DNA from: an uncultured Bacteroides sp.
Lineage (GTDB): Bacteria > Bacteroidota > Bacteroidia > Bacteroidales > Bacteroidaceae
DNA: 18,088 nucleotides
Assembly (NCBI GenBank): GCA_900557355.1
Contig: USSR01000053.1
Span: 1 to 18,088, forward strand
Direction of reading: 5' to 3'
Positions within the stretch are counted from its first letter, which is position 1, and each line of letters opens with the position of its first letter. Below, one piece after another: positions 8,165 through 17,805 of the stretch. The notes under the pieces are model-generated. The model saw nothing but the letters and a program-made list of their open reading frames with translations. It ran no database searches and was not told the DNA's origin. The position numbers and the translations under genes are program-made.

Positions 8165-9838
8165 TTAATACCAACGTGGATCACCAGCATTACCCGTTCC
8201 GGCGAACCCGGCTCCCGGTTTAATATGGAAATCACCGTTTAATGGATCAACGAACAAGTCATCCGAGCTTTGTTTTATTCTCGTTATTTCTTCAAACCTG
8301 TTATTGCCTTCCTGCAGGTCGGAGGTGATATAACAATTATCAGAGAAGTTCAAAATGTCATAAGCACCATTTCCACTATTCATTTTCTTTCCTTTGTTCG
8401 GACCGGAGAAAATCAAATTCCGCATTGTCGCAGATTTCGGAGAAGGCGGAGTACTTGCCGCATTATCGAAACGGAAAACTTTAGGCAATTCCTTCTTAGC
8501 ATCCATAGAATTATAGAAAGTACAATTTTCCAATATCACATCACCGATTCCCCCTTTCACGTCCATCAACTGGTCACCAATATTAATCAATGTACTATTC
8601 GTTATAGAAACCCTTTCCAACTGATCGATATTTTTTCCGAAATTAATCATTCCATATCCGTCCGTACCAACTTCGGATATGACACAGTTATCGATCGTAA
8701 TATCCGTCATGAACACACCACTTCCATCGCTAATACGTACAAGCGTACGTTTTATGTTCTGTATAGCACAGCCTGTGAATGAAATAGACTGGGCATAAGA
8801 ACTATTTTTCCAATCCGTCATATAACTGGCCTCGCCATTTCCATTCAGGCAAACAAACTCGAATGACAGAGACTGTATCGGAGAAGCCAATGATATTTTA
8901 TTAGTCACAATAAGCTGTGGACGATTATTTTCATTAGCTTCCGTACTGGTAAACAAAATATTATCCAATCCCGGAATCTTTAGTTCACTTACCTTATACA
9001 CCGCCCCCGGAGTAAGTTGGACAGTTACATTGCTACATTCTTTCTCTTTCACAAAATTAGATAACAATGTACTTAAATCAATGACTCCGGTTTCCGTAGC
9101 CTCCACAAAAAGGATTTCGCTACCACCCAATCCCAGTGTCTTGAATACATACGAACCACGTAATGCATCATTATTATAAATCCGAACACGATAGGTCGCT
9201 CCATTCTCCAATTCGGAGAGTGTTTTTGAACAAGCCACTATATCTTCCGAAGTCAAATCAATCTGTTTTTCCTCACCATATTTCGTATCCACCATTTGAG
9301 CCAACGTCAGATGAGTTACTCTGTTCGTTTCTTCCCATGTCAAGGTTGCGGAATTAGCTGTAACTTCCACTCCGGTAAATAATTGCTCATCCGGAGTTTT
9401 AAATGCTACACTGACATAAGTGCTTGCCTTTCCCTGCGCATCTTCTCCTTTCATACGAACAGAATATTGCGTAGAACCGTTGAACTCCTGAAACAAAGTA
9501 CGATATTCCACCCTCATAGGCGTATTACTCTCTGAAAATACAGTCAATGTATCTTTCAGAATCGTATCTGTCCTTACATAATTTTCCGCATTAAACTCCA
9601 AGCTGTCCGTATAAAACTCAAAAATATAGACTTTTGCATTCACAATCTGCGAATATCTTAATGTAACCGAAGTCGCATCGGTAGCCGACTTATCGAACGT
9701 CAACGGACGGAACAAAGCATCATAGTTCTTATTAACTGTCCAGTCATTGGCATCGTCCTCACAGGAAAACATACCCACTATCAAAGCCAATAGTACATAC
9801 AGGCATGCTCCGGATAATCTATTAACTAGTCTTTTCAT
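8165..9838 (-). CDS. Surface beta-helix lipoprotein (DUF4957/DUF5123-like), putative pectin-binding protein
   Basis: The 557-residue protein has a lipoprotein signal ending MFSC (Cys26) followed by EDD, the acid-rich pattern that sends Bacteroides lipoproteins to the cell surface. Residues about 40-145 and 150-235 look like two fibronectin-III-type domains (for example ATSVTLRYSQIVNAKVYIF and ANSATLTWEETNRVTHLTL). From about 245 to the end there are repeated short strands (ISFTGCAIQNI, ITIDNCVISEV, VSITNSTLINI, VILENCTFYNS) typical of a right-handed beta-helix of the pectate-lyase fold. The C-terminus (FVDPLNGDFHIKPGAG...GDPRWY) is characteristic of DUF5123-type PUL proteins. I see no catalytic set that I can assign. 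The position right after SusD suggests a surface glycan-binding protein, but a cryptic lyase or esterase cannot be excluded. A purine-rich GGCAGGA sits just before the ATG, an unusually good ribosome site for this window. Confidence 0.75.
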   Translation of the reverse strand: MKRLVNRLSGACLYVLLALIVGMFSCEDDANDWTVNKNYDALFRPLTFDKSATDATSVTLRYSQIVNAKVYIFEFYTDSLEFNAENYVRTDTILKDTLTVFSESNTPMRVEYRTLFQEFNGSTQYSVRMKGEDAQGKASTYVSVAFKTPDEQLFTGVEVTANSATLTWEETNRVTHLTLAQMVDTKYGEEKQIDLTSEDIVACSKTLSELENGATYRVRIYNNDALRGSYVFKTLGLGGSEILFVEATETGVIDLSTLLSNFVKEKECSNVTVQLTPGAVYKVSELKIPGLDNILFTSTEANENNRPQLIVTNKISLASPIQSLSFEFVCLNGNGEASYMTDWKNSSYAQSISFTGCAIQNIKRTLVRISDGSGVFMTDITIDNCVISEVGTDGYGMINFGKNIDQLERVSITNSTLINIGDQLMDVKGGIGDVILENCTFYNSMDAKKELPKVFRFDNAASTPPSPKSATMRNLIFSGPNKGKKMNSGNGAYDILNFSDNCYITSDLQEGNNRFEEITRIKQSSDDLFVDPLNGDFHIKPGAGFAGTGNAGDPRWY

Positions 9839-9854
9839 TTTTTCCTGCCATTAA

Positions 9855-11930
9855 TTATTTATAACCATACGAATTAGAAACATACCCTTGCGTCTTATTG
9901 ACATCCTCATAATAAATAGCGAATACATGGCGATAATTACACACTCCATTACCAACAGAATATTTACGGAACTCCGCTTCGGCTTCACCGCCCCAGTTCA
10001 GCCTGCCAAACAAATTCGAATAGTCGTAAGACGCATTCAGCCCTGTACCGCAAACCAATATTCTAGCCATTGTTTTCACATAATTAGTATTCAGGGTTGC
10101 ATTTATATCACCATCCTTATTCAATGTCACCTGCATACTGATCCAGTTGCACTCATACTGTCCTTTTGATGTAGAAGCAGTACCGGTTCCCATATCCTCA
10201 TTGAAGTTAACAGACGACATATCAATGTATTCCGGATTATCAGAGTCTTCATATTTATAATAGATTTTTCTCGGTATTTCATCCACTTGATAAGTCTTCC
10301 CGAAAATAGTCACCGGCTTGTAGTCATACAACATACAAAGACCTATTTTCATCTCTTCTATTTTCTCCGCCAACAATCCCCAACGTGTCAAATCCTGACG
10401 ACGAATAGATTCACAACCAAACTCCCATGCCCGTTCATTGACAATAGCCGTGAAGAAATCCGCGTCATACTGCGTGATTTCGGGAGCACCAGTACCAAAT
10501 GCTCTTTCACGAACCTTTTCCAAAGCCTGTCGGGGAGACATACCGGCAATCGGACTAACTGCATCCGGCCCTGTCAATACATTTTGAGCCTCCGCAAACA
10601 TCAGGTAAATATCTGAATACCGCATCAAAATCCAGTTGATACCAGTAGCAATACGTGAATTAGCTTTCGGGAAACGGACTTTCATATAATTATCAGTCAT
10701 CCAATACCAACGCCATTTACCACAAGCCACTCCTAATGGATTACAGCGAATAACTTCCTTATTTTTTCCATTCTCATTGATATATTCCTGGAAAACACAA
10801 GTAACATCCCGACGGGTGTCTGCCGGATCAAATGAATAAAAATAGTAAGCAGTAGTAGCCGCATATCCTGCCCCTCCCATACCTTGGGTGGTATTAAAAA
10901 CCCCTCTATTCAGGTTGTATCCCATCGTGGCCCCCACATCTCCATTCTGTCCTTCACCAAAAGCGACTTCAAACAGGTTTTCATTATACTTGTTGTATTC
11001 CAGATGATTGACAGTAGACCAAATATTCTCATAACTGGGATCAAGCTCATGAGGATTATCAGTCGCTCCCAAAATCTCCGCACACTGTTTGGCAGCCAGC
11101 TCATAATAATCTTTCCAATTCTTAGGGCGACCGACGAAATATCCGTTCATTTCCGGAATGGTCGGATGATGTTCCACATCCAAGTCCGGAAACTGATTTC
11201 CATCCCGTACAGACCATCCTCCGGCAAATAGCGCTACTTTTGCCAGCAGTCCTTTGGCAAAACCTTTATTCATGCGTTCTACCGTATATGATTCTTCTCC
11301 CATCCAAGGCAGATATTCAATTGCCTCTTTCAAATCCTCTATGATATAATTATAAACAATATCACGATCCACTTTTCCTATATAGACATTTCCCAATCCA
11401 CTTTCAGACGCATGCTCTTTATATGGCACATCTCCCCAATAACGGATCAATTCAAAATAGCCTAACGCTTTTAGTGCTAATGCCTCTCCTAAATATCTAC
11501 GCATGGCAGCCTTGTCCGAAGTAGATTGCATCAACGGTGACCGACGTATACCATCTACGATAGTAGTGGCGGATTCTGCCAGATAATAAAGTTTGTCCCA
11601 TCTGGTATTCCGGTTATAATTATCGTCATAAAAATTGCCAGCACCTTCATCACGAAGTGTCGAATTATAGTTTTCCGTAGAAAACGCACCCGAACCAACC
11701 TCCACGTCAGAAGCTCCCTGCCAGTTGACACACAGTTTCTGACCATATATATAGGTGTCCGTCATTGTCGCATACACACCCATCAGGGCTGCTTCCGTCA
11801 GAGCGGTCGATTTAAACAGATTCTCATCACTTGGAATAGAAGGACTTTCGGTATCCAAAAAATTATCCATACACGAGGTGCATAACACAGAGGAGGATAA
11901 AACCGCTAAAAATAGTTTCTGTATTTTCAT
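9855..11930 (-). CDS. susD-like: SusD/RagB-family outer-membrane glycan-binding lipoprotein
   Basis: This 691-residue SusD homologue binds glycan at the cell surface and acts as the lid of the SusC transporter. The lipoprotein signal ends LCTSC (Cys20), with MDNFLDTE following, the usual SusD beginning. Family landmarks are the TPR-type helix region around 146-172 (GEALALKALGYFELIRYWGD), a RYSDIYLMFAEAQN helix near 435-450 and a VNERAWEFG...RRQDLTRWG stretch near 497-517. It is somewhat longer than many SusD proteins, with an extended segment of about 170 residues after that last motif, rich in Y, N and G. The ligand is presumably a pectic oligosaccharide, judged from the neighbours only. It starts 10 bases after the susC stop, so the two are co-transcribed and probably translationally linked. 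Confidence 0.95.
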   Translation of the reverse strand: MKIQKLFLAVLSSSVLCTSCMDNFLDTESPSIPSDENLFKSTALTEAALMGVYATMTDTYIYGQKLCVNWQGASDVEVGSGAFSTENYNSTLRDEGAGNFYDDNYNRNTRWDKLYYLAESATTIVDGIRRSPLMQSTSDKAAMRRYLGEALALKALGYFELIRYWGDVPYKEHASESGLGNVYIGKVDRDIVYNYIIEDLKEAIEYLPWMGEESYTVERMNKGFAKGLLAKVALFAGGWSVRDGNQFPDLDVEHHPTIPEMNGYFVGRPKNWKDYYELAAKQCAEILGATDNPHELDPSYENIWSTVNHLEYNKYNENLFEVAFGEGQNGDVGATMGYNLNRGVFNTTQGMGGAGYAATTAYYFYSFDPADTRRDVTCVFQEYINENGKNKEVIRCNPLGVACGKWRWYWMTDNYMKVRFPKANSRIATGINWILMRYSDIYLMFAEAQNVLTGPDAVSPIAGMSPRQALEKVRERAFGTGAPEITQYDADFFTAIVNERAWEFGCESIRRQDLTRWGLLAEKIEEMKIGLCMLYDYKPVTIFGKTYQVDEIPRKIYYKYEDSDNPEYIDMSSVNFNEDMGTGTASTSKGQYECNWISMQVTLNKDGDINATLNTNYVKTMARILVCGTGLNASYDYSNLFGRLNWGGEAEAEFRKYSVGNGVCNYRHVFAIYYEDVNKTQGYVSNSYGYK

Positions 11931-11940
11931 TTTTCAAGTA

Positions 11941-14900
11941 TTAAAAAGTAACATTAAGACCGAATACATAAGAATGCGCTTTCGGATATGCAGAATAATC
12001 CACACCCGGAGTCAAAGGGGTAGAACGTTGTGTGCTCACTTCAGGATCCTGTCCGGAATAAGCTGTCCAGCAAAACAGGTTATTGGCCGTAGCATACACG
12101 CGCAGGTTCTTGACTCCTAGCTTACGAGTCACAGTAACCGGAAGCGTATACCCTAACGTCAGGTTACTACAACGCAAAAAAGAACCATCTTCAATCGCCC
12201 AGTCCGTCACAAGCGTACGCCCCATCATAGGCATCCAGATAGAGGCTTTGGAATTGATTTCAACAAAGCGTTCCGGATTGGCGTCATTACCATACATTAC
12301 ATTGGCACCCGTTTCCGGATCAATAATCGACCAACGGTTTTCCAAACTCATAAAATCTCTGATATTATTATATTTACGATTCGTATGAGTGGATGCCATA
12401 ATCTTATTGGCATTATATACTTTATTGCCATATGACCAGTTGAACATTGCCGCCAAGTCAAACCCTCTCCATGCAGCATTCAGCCCGAATCCGCCAATAT
12501 GCTTTGGCTGTACACTACCGATCACTTTACGGTCATTATCCGCATCGATCACACCGTCATTATTCTGATCCTTCAGTTTGATAAAGCCCGGACCAAAGTT
12601 AGGCAGGTCGTTAGAGAACAAAGCCCTGTCGTCTACTACCCCTTCATTCAGTATCCATTTTTTCGTATTCTCATCAAACGTAAAGTCGTCTACAGAATAA
12701 AAGCCCTCTACTTCGAAACCGTAAATCTGTCCTACCGCCTGACCTACAATAGCACGAAAATCATCAGAGCCGATATCCGGTCGCCAGTTGGATTGCGCAC
12801 TCAATACGGTTGCCGTTCCATCCAGTTTATTCACTATATTTTTATTGAATGATATATTGAAGTTAGCGCCCAGATAGAAATCTTTACTATTGATAATCGT
12901 TCCGCTAAGCGTAAGTTCAACTCCCCTGTTCGTGCTGCGGCCTACATTCTGATACTGATATTCATATCCCGAATTTGAAGGAAGATCCATGCGTAAGATT
13001 AAATCTTTCGTTATATCATTATAGAAGTCAACCGTCACATTCAAACGGCTATTAAAGAGGCTGGCATCTATTCCCACATTAGAGGATAACTTCGTCTCCC
13101 AAGTCAGATTCTCGTTCCGCAAGGTGTTCTGCAATTTCAGGGCACTCTGTACTGTTTCATTCAGATAATATTGCCTATTGGCAGAAGATTCCATTTTATA
13201 ATCCTGTCTCCAGTATGAATTGACACGCGCATTACCAACTGACCCGTAACTCACACGAAGTTTCAGATTATCCAGCCAGTCTTCCGTCTGCTTCATAAAT
13301 TTTTCCTGGGAAATGCGCCATGCCAATGCCATACCCGGGAAAAACCCCCAACGGTTTTCAGGAGCGAACACATTCGTTCCGTCGGCACGGGCTGTAAAAG
13401 TGAACATGTACCGGTCTTTGAAAGCATAGTTTAAACGACCGAAGTAAGATGCCGTACGAGAAGGTTCACCAAGAGTGGTATACGTTGGTTGGGATTCTCC
13501 ATAGTTCCACATAGCCAACACTTCGCTCGCCGTAAAATCCATAGGATAATATTTGGATGAGGCAATCATCTGATTTCTGTAATTACTCACCATTTCATGT
13601 CCGGCCATCAGATCAAGACGGTGATTCTTTTTCAGAGAGAACCGGTAACTCAATATGTTCTGCAAGTTCCATCGTGCACCTTTCTCATCCGTACGTTTGG
13701 CTACGGGCTGACCGGCATTGGAGCTCGACTCTCCGGTTTTCTTTAACCAGACATTATCGGTATAATTATAAGTGTATGCGTAACTACCTTTCAGCTGATA
13801 AGTCAATCCTTTAACAATTTCCCAGTTAAAGCCGGCATTATAAGTCATAGAAAACTGGTTTTGCTTCTTATACTCATTCACCGTATTATATACAGGATCA
13901 TTCAATGATGATAACAATGCATCATCCGAGTAATCAATTTCACCCCCCAAAGCATCTCCCGCATCTATACTTGCAAGGCTGTTGATTGGCGAGAAAAGAA
14001 CGGCATCTCTCAATTTACCTCCATTGGTACCCGCACCGTCAATCACCATTCTAGTCAACCGGCTGGAAAACTCAAACTTCAATTTGTTACTCAACTTTTT
14101 ATCCATCTTCACACTCAAGTTATCCCTCACATAATTGGAGTTGAGCATAATGTACTTCTCATCATCCCGCGTATAACTCAAATTATAACGCAATGTGGCA
14201 TCCGTTCCTCCTGTTATACCAACGTTATAGCTTTGTTTGAATCCGGTGTTTCCATATACTTTATCCTGCCAGTTCGTGCCTTCTACCGAACGATAAATAT
14301 TGCGGTCGTCCCAACGTCCATACATCGAATTAATGCTACTGGTCAGAGAGGTGCCCGGATCAAGTTCTTTCTGATAACAGTAGTATTCGTAAGGTGAAAG
14401 TACCCCCGTCAGATTATACACATTACTGACACCCCAGTGAGCATTGAATGAGATTTCTGTTTTTCCCGCCTTACCGCTTTTTGTAGTAACAAGAATAACG
14501 CCGTTCGCACCTTTAGCTCCATAGATGGCGGTAGAAGAAGCATCTTTCAAAACATCAATGCTTTGAATATCACCGGGAGGAATATCATTGATATTACTCA
14601 CCTGAAAACCGTCAACAATATATAACGGTGAATTGTCCTGGGTAATAGAACCACCACCACGTACTGTAATCTGGATTGTTGCATCGGGCGATCCATCAGT
14701 AGCCACTACATTCACACCTGCCAGTTTTCCTGTAATAGCCGCAGCCGCAGAAGTTATCGGAATATCCTTCAAAACCTTCTCACTCACTGAAGAAATCGCA
14801 CCGGTCAAATCTCCGCGACGTGAGGTTCCGTATCCTACCACTACCACTTCGTCCAAAGTCTGATTGTCTTCTTCCAACACAACTTTCAGATGTTTGCCCG

Positions 14901-15192
14901 GTTTCACAGTCGCAACAACTGATTTCATTCCTACAAAACTAATTTCCAACTTTGTTGCATCTTCGGGAACAGACAAAGTGAAATTTCCATCCAAGTCGGT
15001 AATTGTACCGACGGAGGACTTTTTCAACACCTTCACACTAGCACCAATAATAGCATCGCCGTTGGTATCCACCACCGTTCCTTTCACAGATACCTTCTGT
15101 GCATATACTGTTGTCGCCGTTATAAAGCACAAGAGCAAGCAACATATATACGCAAAGCATCTTCTCAAAAATAAATGTCTTTGTACATCCAT
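11941..15192 (-). CDS. susC-like: SusC/RagA-family TonB-dependent outer-membrane transporter
   Basis: The protein is 1083 residues from the ATG at 15192. It imports oligosaccharides across the outer membrane with TonB energy, in complex with SusD. A signal peptide (about 1-31, ending VYA|Q) is followed by a carboxypeptidase-D-like regulatory domain (about 33-108, KGTVVDTNGDAIIGASVKV), the DEVVVVGYG segment (about 114-122) and the plug (GKLAGVNV, IVDGFQV, IDVLKDASSTAIYG, GVILVTTKSG). A long barrel region ends in an aromatic C-terminus (FGLNVTF). The frame stays open to a GTG at 15261 and contains an ATG at 15219. I chose 15192 because it directly precedes the signal peptide, and because a -7 element at 15231-15238 would place the transcript start near 15224, leaving almost no leader for the other two. 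SusD follows after 10 bases. Confidence 0.93.
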   Translation of the reverse strand: MDVQRHLFLRRCFAYICCLLLCFITATTVYAQKVSVKGTVVDTNGDAIIGASVKVLKKSSVGTITDLDGNFTLSVPEDATKLEISFVGMKSVVATVKPGKHLKVVLEEDNQTLDEVVVVGYGTSRRGDLTGAISSVSEKVLKDIPITSAAAAITGKLAGVNVVATDGSPDATIQITVRGGGSITQDNSPLYIVDGFQVSNINDIPPGDIQSIDVLKDASSTAIYGAKGANGVILVTTKSGKAGKTEISFNAHWGVSNVYNLTGVLSPYEYYCYQKELDPGTSLTSSINSMYGRWDDRNIYRSVEGTNWQDKVYGNTGFKQSYNVGITGGTDATLRYNLSYTRDDEKYIMLNSNYVRDNLSVKMDKKLSNKLKFEFSSRLTRMVIDGAGTNGGKLRDAVLFSPINSLASIDAGDALGGEIDYSDDALLSSLNDPVYNTVNEYKKQNQFSMTYNAGFNWEIVKGLTYQLKGSYAYTYNYTDNVWLKKTGESSSNAGQPVAKRTDEKGARWNLQNILSYRFSLKKNHRLDLMAGHEMVSNYRNQMIASSKYYPMDFTASEVLAMWNYGESQPTYTTLGEPSRTASYFGRLNYAFKDRYMFTFTARADGTNVFAPENRWGFFPGMALAWRISQEKFMKQTEDWLDNLKLRVSYGSVGNARVNSYWRQDYKMESSANRQYYLNETVQSALKLQNTLRNENLTWETKLSSNVGIDASLFNSRLNVTVDFYNDITKDLILRMDLPSNSGYEYQYQNVGRSTNRGVELTLSGTIINSKDFYLGANFNISFNKNIVNKLDGTATVLSAQSNWRPDIGSDDFRAIVGQAVGQIYGFEVEGFYSVDDFTFDENTKKWILNEGVVDDRALFSNDLPNFGPGFIKLKDQNNDGVIDADNDRKVIGSVQPKHIGGFGLNAAWRGFDLAAMFNWSYGNKVYNANKIMASTHTNRKYNNIRDFMSLENRWSIIDPETGANVMYGNDANPERFVEINSKASIWMPMMGRTLVTDWAIEDGSFLRCSNLTLGYTLPVTVTRKLGVKNLRVYATANNLFCWTAYSGQDPEVSTQRSTPLTPGVDYSAYPKAHSYVFGLNVTF

Positions 15193-15230
15193 AGTATTAT
15201 CTTGATTAATTTGTTCCATTTTTGATGTTA

Positions 15231-15238
15231 CAAAAGTC
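15231..15238 (-). promoter_or_regulatory. Putative susC promoter, -7 element GACTTTTG
   Basis: The minus strand reads GACTTTTG, one base from the Bacteroides -7 consensus TAnnTTTG. It shares the ACTTTTGT core with the putative GH28 promoter. No TTTG box is visible at -33, again fitting activator dependence. Transcription would start near 15224, leaving a leader of about 32 bases to the ATG at 15192. This implies that susC can be transcribed independently of GH95. Confidence 0.4.
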
Positions 15239-15269
15239 ACACTTTTACATCTGTTTTCCACTCATTATT

Positions 15270-15283
15270 TATGCAAAAGCGTG
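15270..15283 (-). promoter_or_regulatory. Putative HTCS operator, copy 2
   Basis: The minus strand reads CACGCTTTTGCATA, identical over 14 bases to the copy at 2315-2328, with TAAT conserved further downstream. It lies in the GH95-susC gap, about 46-59 bases before the inferred susC transcript start, and is flanked by a short inverted pair (TCCAC upstream, GTGGA downstream on the minus strand). Its role as an operator is inferred from recurrence and position. Confidence 0.45.
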
Positions 15284-15303
15284 GACTTTTTATATAGAAT
15301 GTC

Positions 15304-17784
15304 TTATTTTACTGTAACAATAATCACCTCTCCTTCGCGTGTATCCACATCATACAAATAAGTATCACGTAATGCCACTCCTTTTAAAGGCGCTTTTTCA
15401 CTAATCATCGGGCGTGAGATTTGCTGTACTTTAAATAATGCGTTCGGATTCGCTTCCTCTTCCTTCTTCTGTTTCAACAATGCTCCTTCAGCAGCCAATT
15501 TCCAGTAAGAGCGCAGGCGCAGATTGCCTCCGGTTTCCGAACGTAACACAGCTTTTACCAGCTTACCGCCCTTCCAGGTCAATTCATCAATCAAAAAACC
15601 TCCCCGGGCACGCAACCCTTTCACTGTCCCGCTCTTCCATTCCGAAGGCAACGAAGGCAACAGATGAATCGCACCATCATGACTTTGCACCAGCATTTCG
15701 GCAATACCAGCCGTGCAACCGAAGTTACCATCTATTTGGAAAGGTGGATGCGCGTCGAATAAATTAGGATACGTTCCGCCTCCCTGTCCTTTTTGTATTT
15801 CAGGGCTGACATAAGTCAGCTGATTCTTTATCAACTGATAAGCATGGTCCCCGTCAAGCATACGGGCCCAGAAACAAACTTTCCATCCCATTGACCAACC
15901 GGTAGAAGGATCTCCCCGTTGTATCAATGTGTTTTTTGCCGCTTCAAAGAGTACCGGAGAACGATAAGGAGAAATCTGATAACCGGGATATAGCCCCCAA
16001 AGATGAGAGATGTGCCGGTGACGATCATTAGGATGATCCCAGTCTTCAAACCATTCCTGCAATTGTCCGTACTGCCCTACCTGCATCGGAGGCAACTGCC
16101 GGCGCATATTCTTCAATGTATCACAAAAATCAGTATCTGCGTTCAGCACTTTGGCAGCTTCGCATGTATTTGAAAATAAATCAAAAACCAACTGATTATC
16201 CATTGTGATTCCTGCAAAAAGATTACTTTTCTTCTTTATCCAGCGCGGAGAATTCTCGGGTGAGTTGGAAGGAGTGACAACCAGATAACCCGTGTTCGGG
16301 TCGCGTACCAGAAAGTCGACAAAGAATTCCGAAGCACTTTTCATCATCGGATATACTTCCTCCAAATACTTCTTATCACCGGAAAACAAATAACGGTCCC
16401 ATAAATGCTGGCAAAGCCATGCATTAGCCACAGGCCATGTCCCACAATAAGGACGGTCCACCGCACCCGTCATACGCCACAAATCCGTATTATGATGCAA
16501 CACCCAGCCACGACAACCATACATTCGACTGGCAGCTTCACGCCCATTCTCGCTCAATTCACGTACCATCTGGATGAATGGTTTATGAAGTTCGGCCAAG
16601 TTAGTGATTTCCGCCGGCCAGTAATTCATTTCAGCATTAATATTCGTTGTATAATTGCAGCTCCAGGGAGGTCCCGGGTTATGATTCCATTTGCCCTGCA
16701 AGTTGGCGGGCTGGCATCCGGGCTGTGAAGATGAAATCAATAAGTAACGTCCATACTGGAAATACAATGCTATCAATGCCGGATCATAGGATGAAGAAAA
16801 TTCCTTGATACGTACATCCATCGGCTTATTGGCTTGGGAAGTTTCACCCAAATCCAAAGTTACACGATTGAATTGTTTCTGATAAGCAGCAATATGAGCG
16901 GCTTTCGCTTTACTATAATCTTTCGCTGCATTTTTCAAATAAGCTTTATTCCGTTGATACGGATCGCCCGATATATCTTTATAGTTGACAAAGTTAGTCG
17001 CCATCGAGATATACAATGTAAGTTCACTGGCTCCTTGAACGCTAAGCAACGTGTCATTGGCAGTTATCACTTTCCCACCTTTATGTTTCACATCCAAATC
17101 GGCACAATAGTGCACTTTACCCGGAAAATAACGGCTGCCATGCGTAATACCTTCCAGCCGCAAACCTTTCTTTCCATAAATACTACGTTTCGGATCTCTC
17201 ATCGGGGTATTAAAAAACAGTTCGCAATTGATTGTTCCCGGTTTGGATGCTTTGATATGCCTGATAACCAGTTGATCGGTAAATGATGCAAATGTTTCTT
17301 CGGTAAATTCCACTCCGTCTACTTCGTAGCGAGTCACAGCTACTGCATTGCTTATATCCAGATCACGATAGTAATTATTTACTTTTTTGTGATCTTGATA
17401 ACGGATATTCAGACGACCCACTGTCTGGTAAGGCATTTCATTCCCCACTTGTGAAAGAATCTTCGTTGCCGCCATGTTCTGCGCTTCTTCGTACTTTCCT
17501 TCAAAAATCAACCGGCGCATTTCCGGCAAAGCCGTTTTTGCTTCTTCATTATAGTTCTGGTAAGGAGAGCCCGCCGACACTGTTTCTTCGTTCAACTGTA
17601 TTTGTTCCAGTTGAGGGTCACCGAACACCATTGCTGCAATCCGTCCATTACCAACCGGGAGTGCTTCTTCCCAATAAGAAGCGGGTTTGTCATACCATAT
17701 TCTATAGATGTTTTGTCCTTCCACATTCCCCAACAGAGAAGAAAAAGCCAACATACAACTGAATACTTTACTTATCATTTTCAT
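15304..17784 (-). CDS. GH95 alpha-L-fucosidase / alpha-L-galactosidase, secreted
   Basis: The 826-residue protein has a signal peptide (about 1-23) without a lipobox. GH95 enzymes are inverting exo-hydrolases that remove terminal alpha-1,2-linked L-fucose or alpha-L-galactose. The N-terminal beta-sandwich begins with [19 protein letters not shown] and carries QLNEETV. The (alpha/alpha)6 catalytic region contains [14 protein letters not shown] (Asn381 and Asn383, the asparagine pair of the unusual Asn/Asp base), SPENSPRW (Glu510, likely acid), QEWFEDWD (Glu577) and [13 protein letters not shown]. It ends with [11 protein letters not shown] (Asp685, the base activator). Assignment of the acid to Glu510 rests on spacing compared with characterised members from memory; Glu577 is the alternative. 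The His-rich HRHISH motif is intact, but I cannot separate fucosidase from galactosidase. It starts 21 bases after the pectinesterase-like stop, so the two are probably co-transcribed. The ATG two codons downstream is an equally possible start. Confidence 0.9.
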   Translation of the reverse strand: MKMISKVFSCMLAFSSLLGNVEGQNIYRIWYDKPASYWEEALPVGNGRIAAMVFGDPQLEQIQLNEETVSAGSPYQNYNEEAKTALPEMRRLIFEGKYEEAQNMAATKILSQVGNEMPYQTVGRLNIRYQDHKKVNNYYRDLDISNAVAVTRYEVDGVEFTEETFASFTDQLVIRHIKASKPGTINCELFFNTPMRDPKRSIYGKKGLRLEGITHGSRYFPGKVHYCADLDVKHKGGKVITANDTLLSVQGASELTLYISMATNFVNYKDISGDPYQRNKAYLKNAAKDYSKAKAAHIAAYQKQFNRVTLDLGETSQANKPMDVRIKEFSSSYDPALIALYFQYGRYLLISSSQPGCQPANLQGKWNHNPGPPWSCNYTTNINAEMNYWPAEITNLAELHKPFIQMVRELSENGREAASRMYGCRGWVLHHNTDLWRMTGAVDRPYCGTWPVANAWLCQHLWDRYLFSGDKKYLEEVYPMMKSASEFFVDFLVRDPNTGYLVVTPSNSPENSPRWIKKKSNLFAGITMDNQLVFDLFSNTCEAAKVLNADTDFCDTLKNMRRQLPPMQVGQYGQLQEWFEDWDHPNDRHRHISHLWGLYPGYQISPYRSPVLFEAAKNTLIQRGDPSTGWSMGWKVCFWARMLDGDHAYQLIKNQLTYVSPEIQKGQGGGTYPNLFDAHPPFQIDGNFGCTAGIAEMLVQSHDGAIHLLPSLPSEWKSGTVKGLRARGGFLIDELTWKGGKLVKAVLRSETGGNLRLRSYWKLAAEGALLKQKKEEEANPNALFKVQQISRPMISEKAPLKGVALRDTYLYDVDTREGEVIIVTVK

Positions 17785-17805
17785 ATTTTAAAGTTTTAAT
17801 TGTCA

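Noticed and set aside
15284..15303. Possible terminator between GH95 and susC
   Set aside because: The bases are AT-rich but I could not form a convincing stem, so there is no support for a transcript end here.
16834..17286. Plus-strand open frame of 150 codons opposite GH95, and similar frames opposite other genes (for example 8270-8782)
   Set aside because: These lie wholly antisense to strongly supported genes, show no recognisable domain and have low-complexity composition expected of shadow frames.
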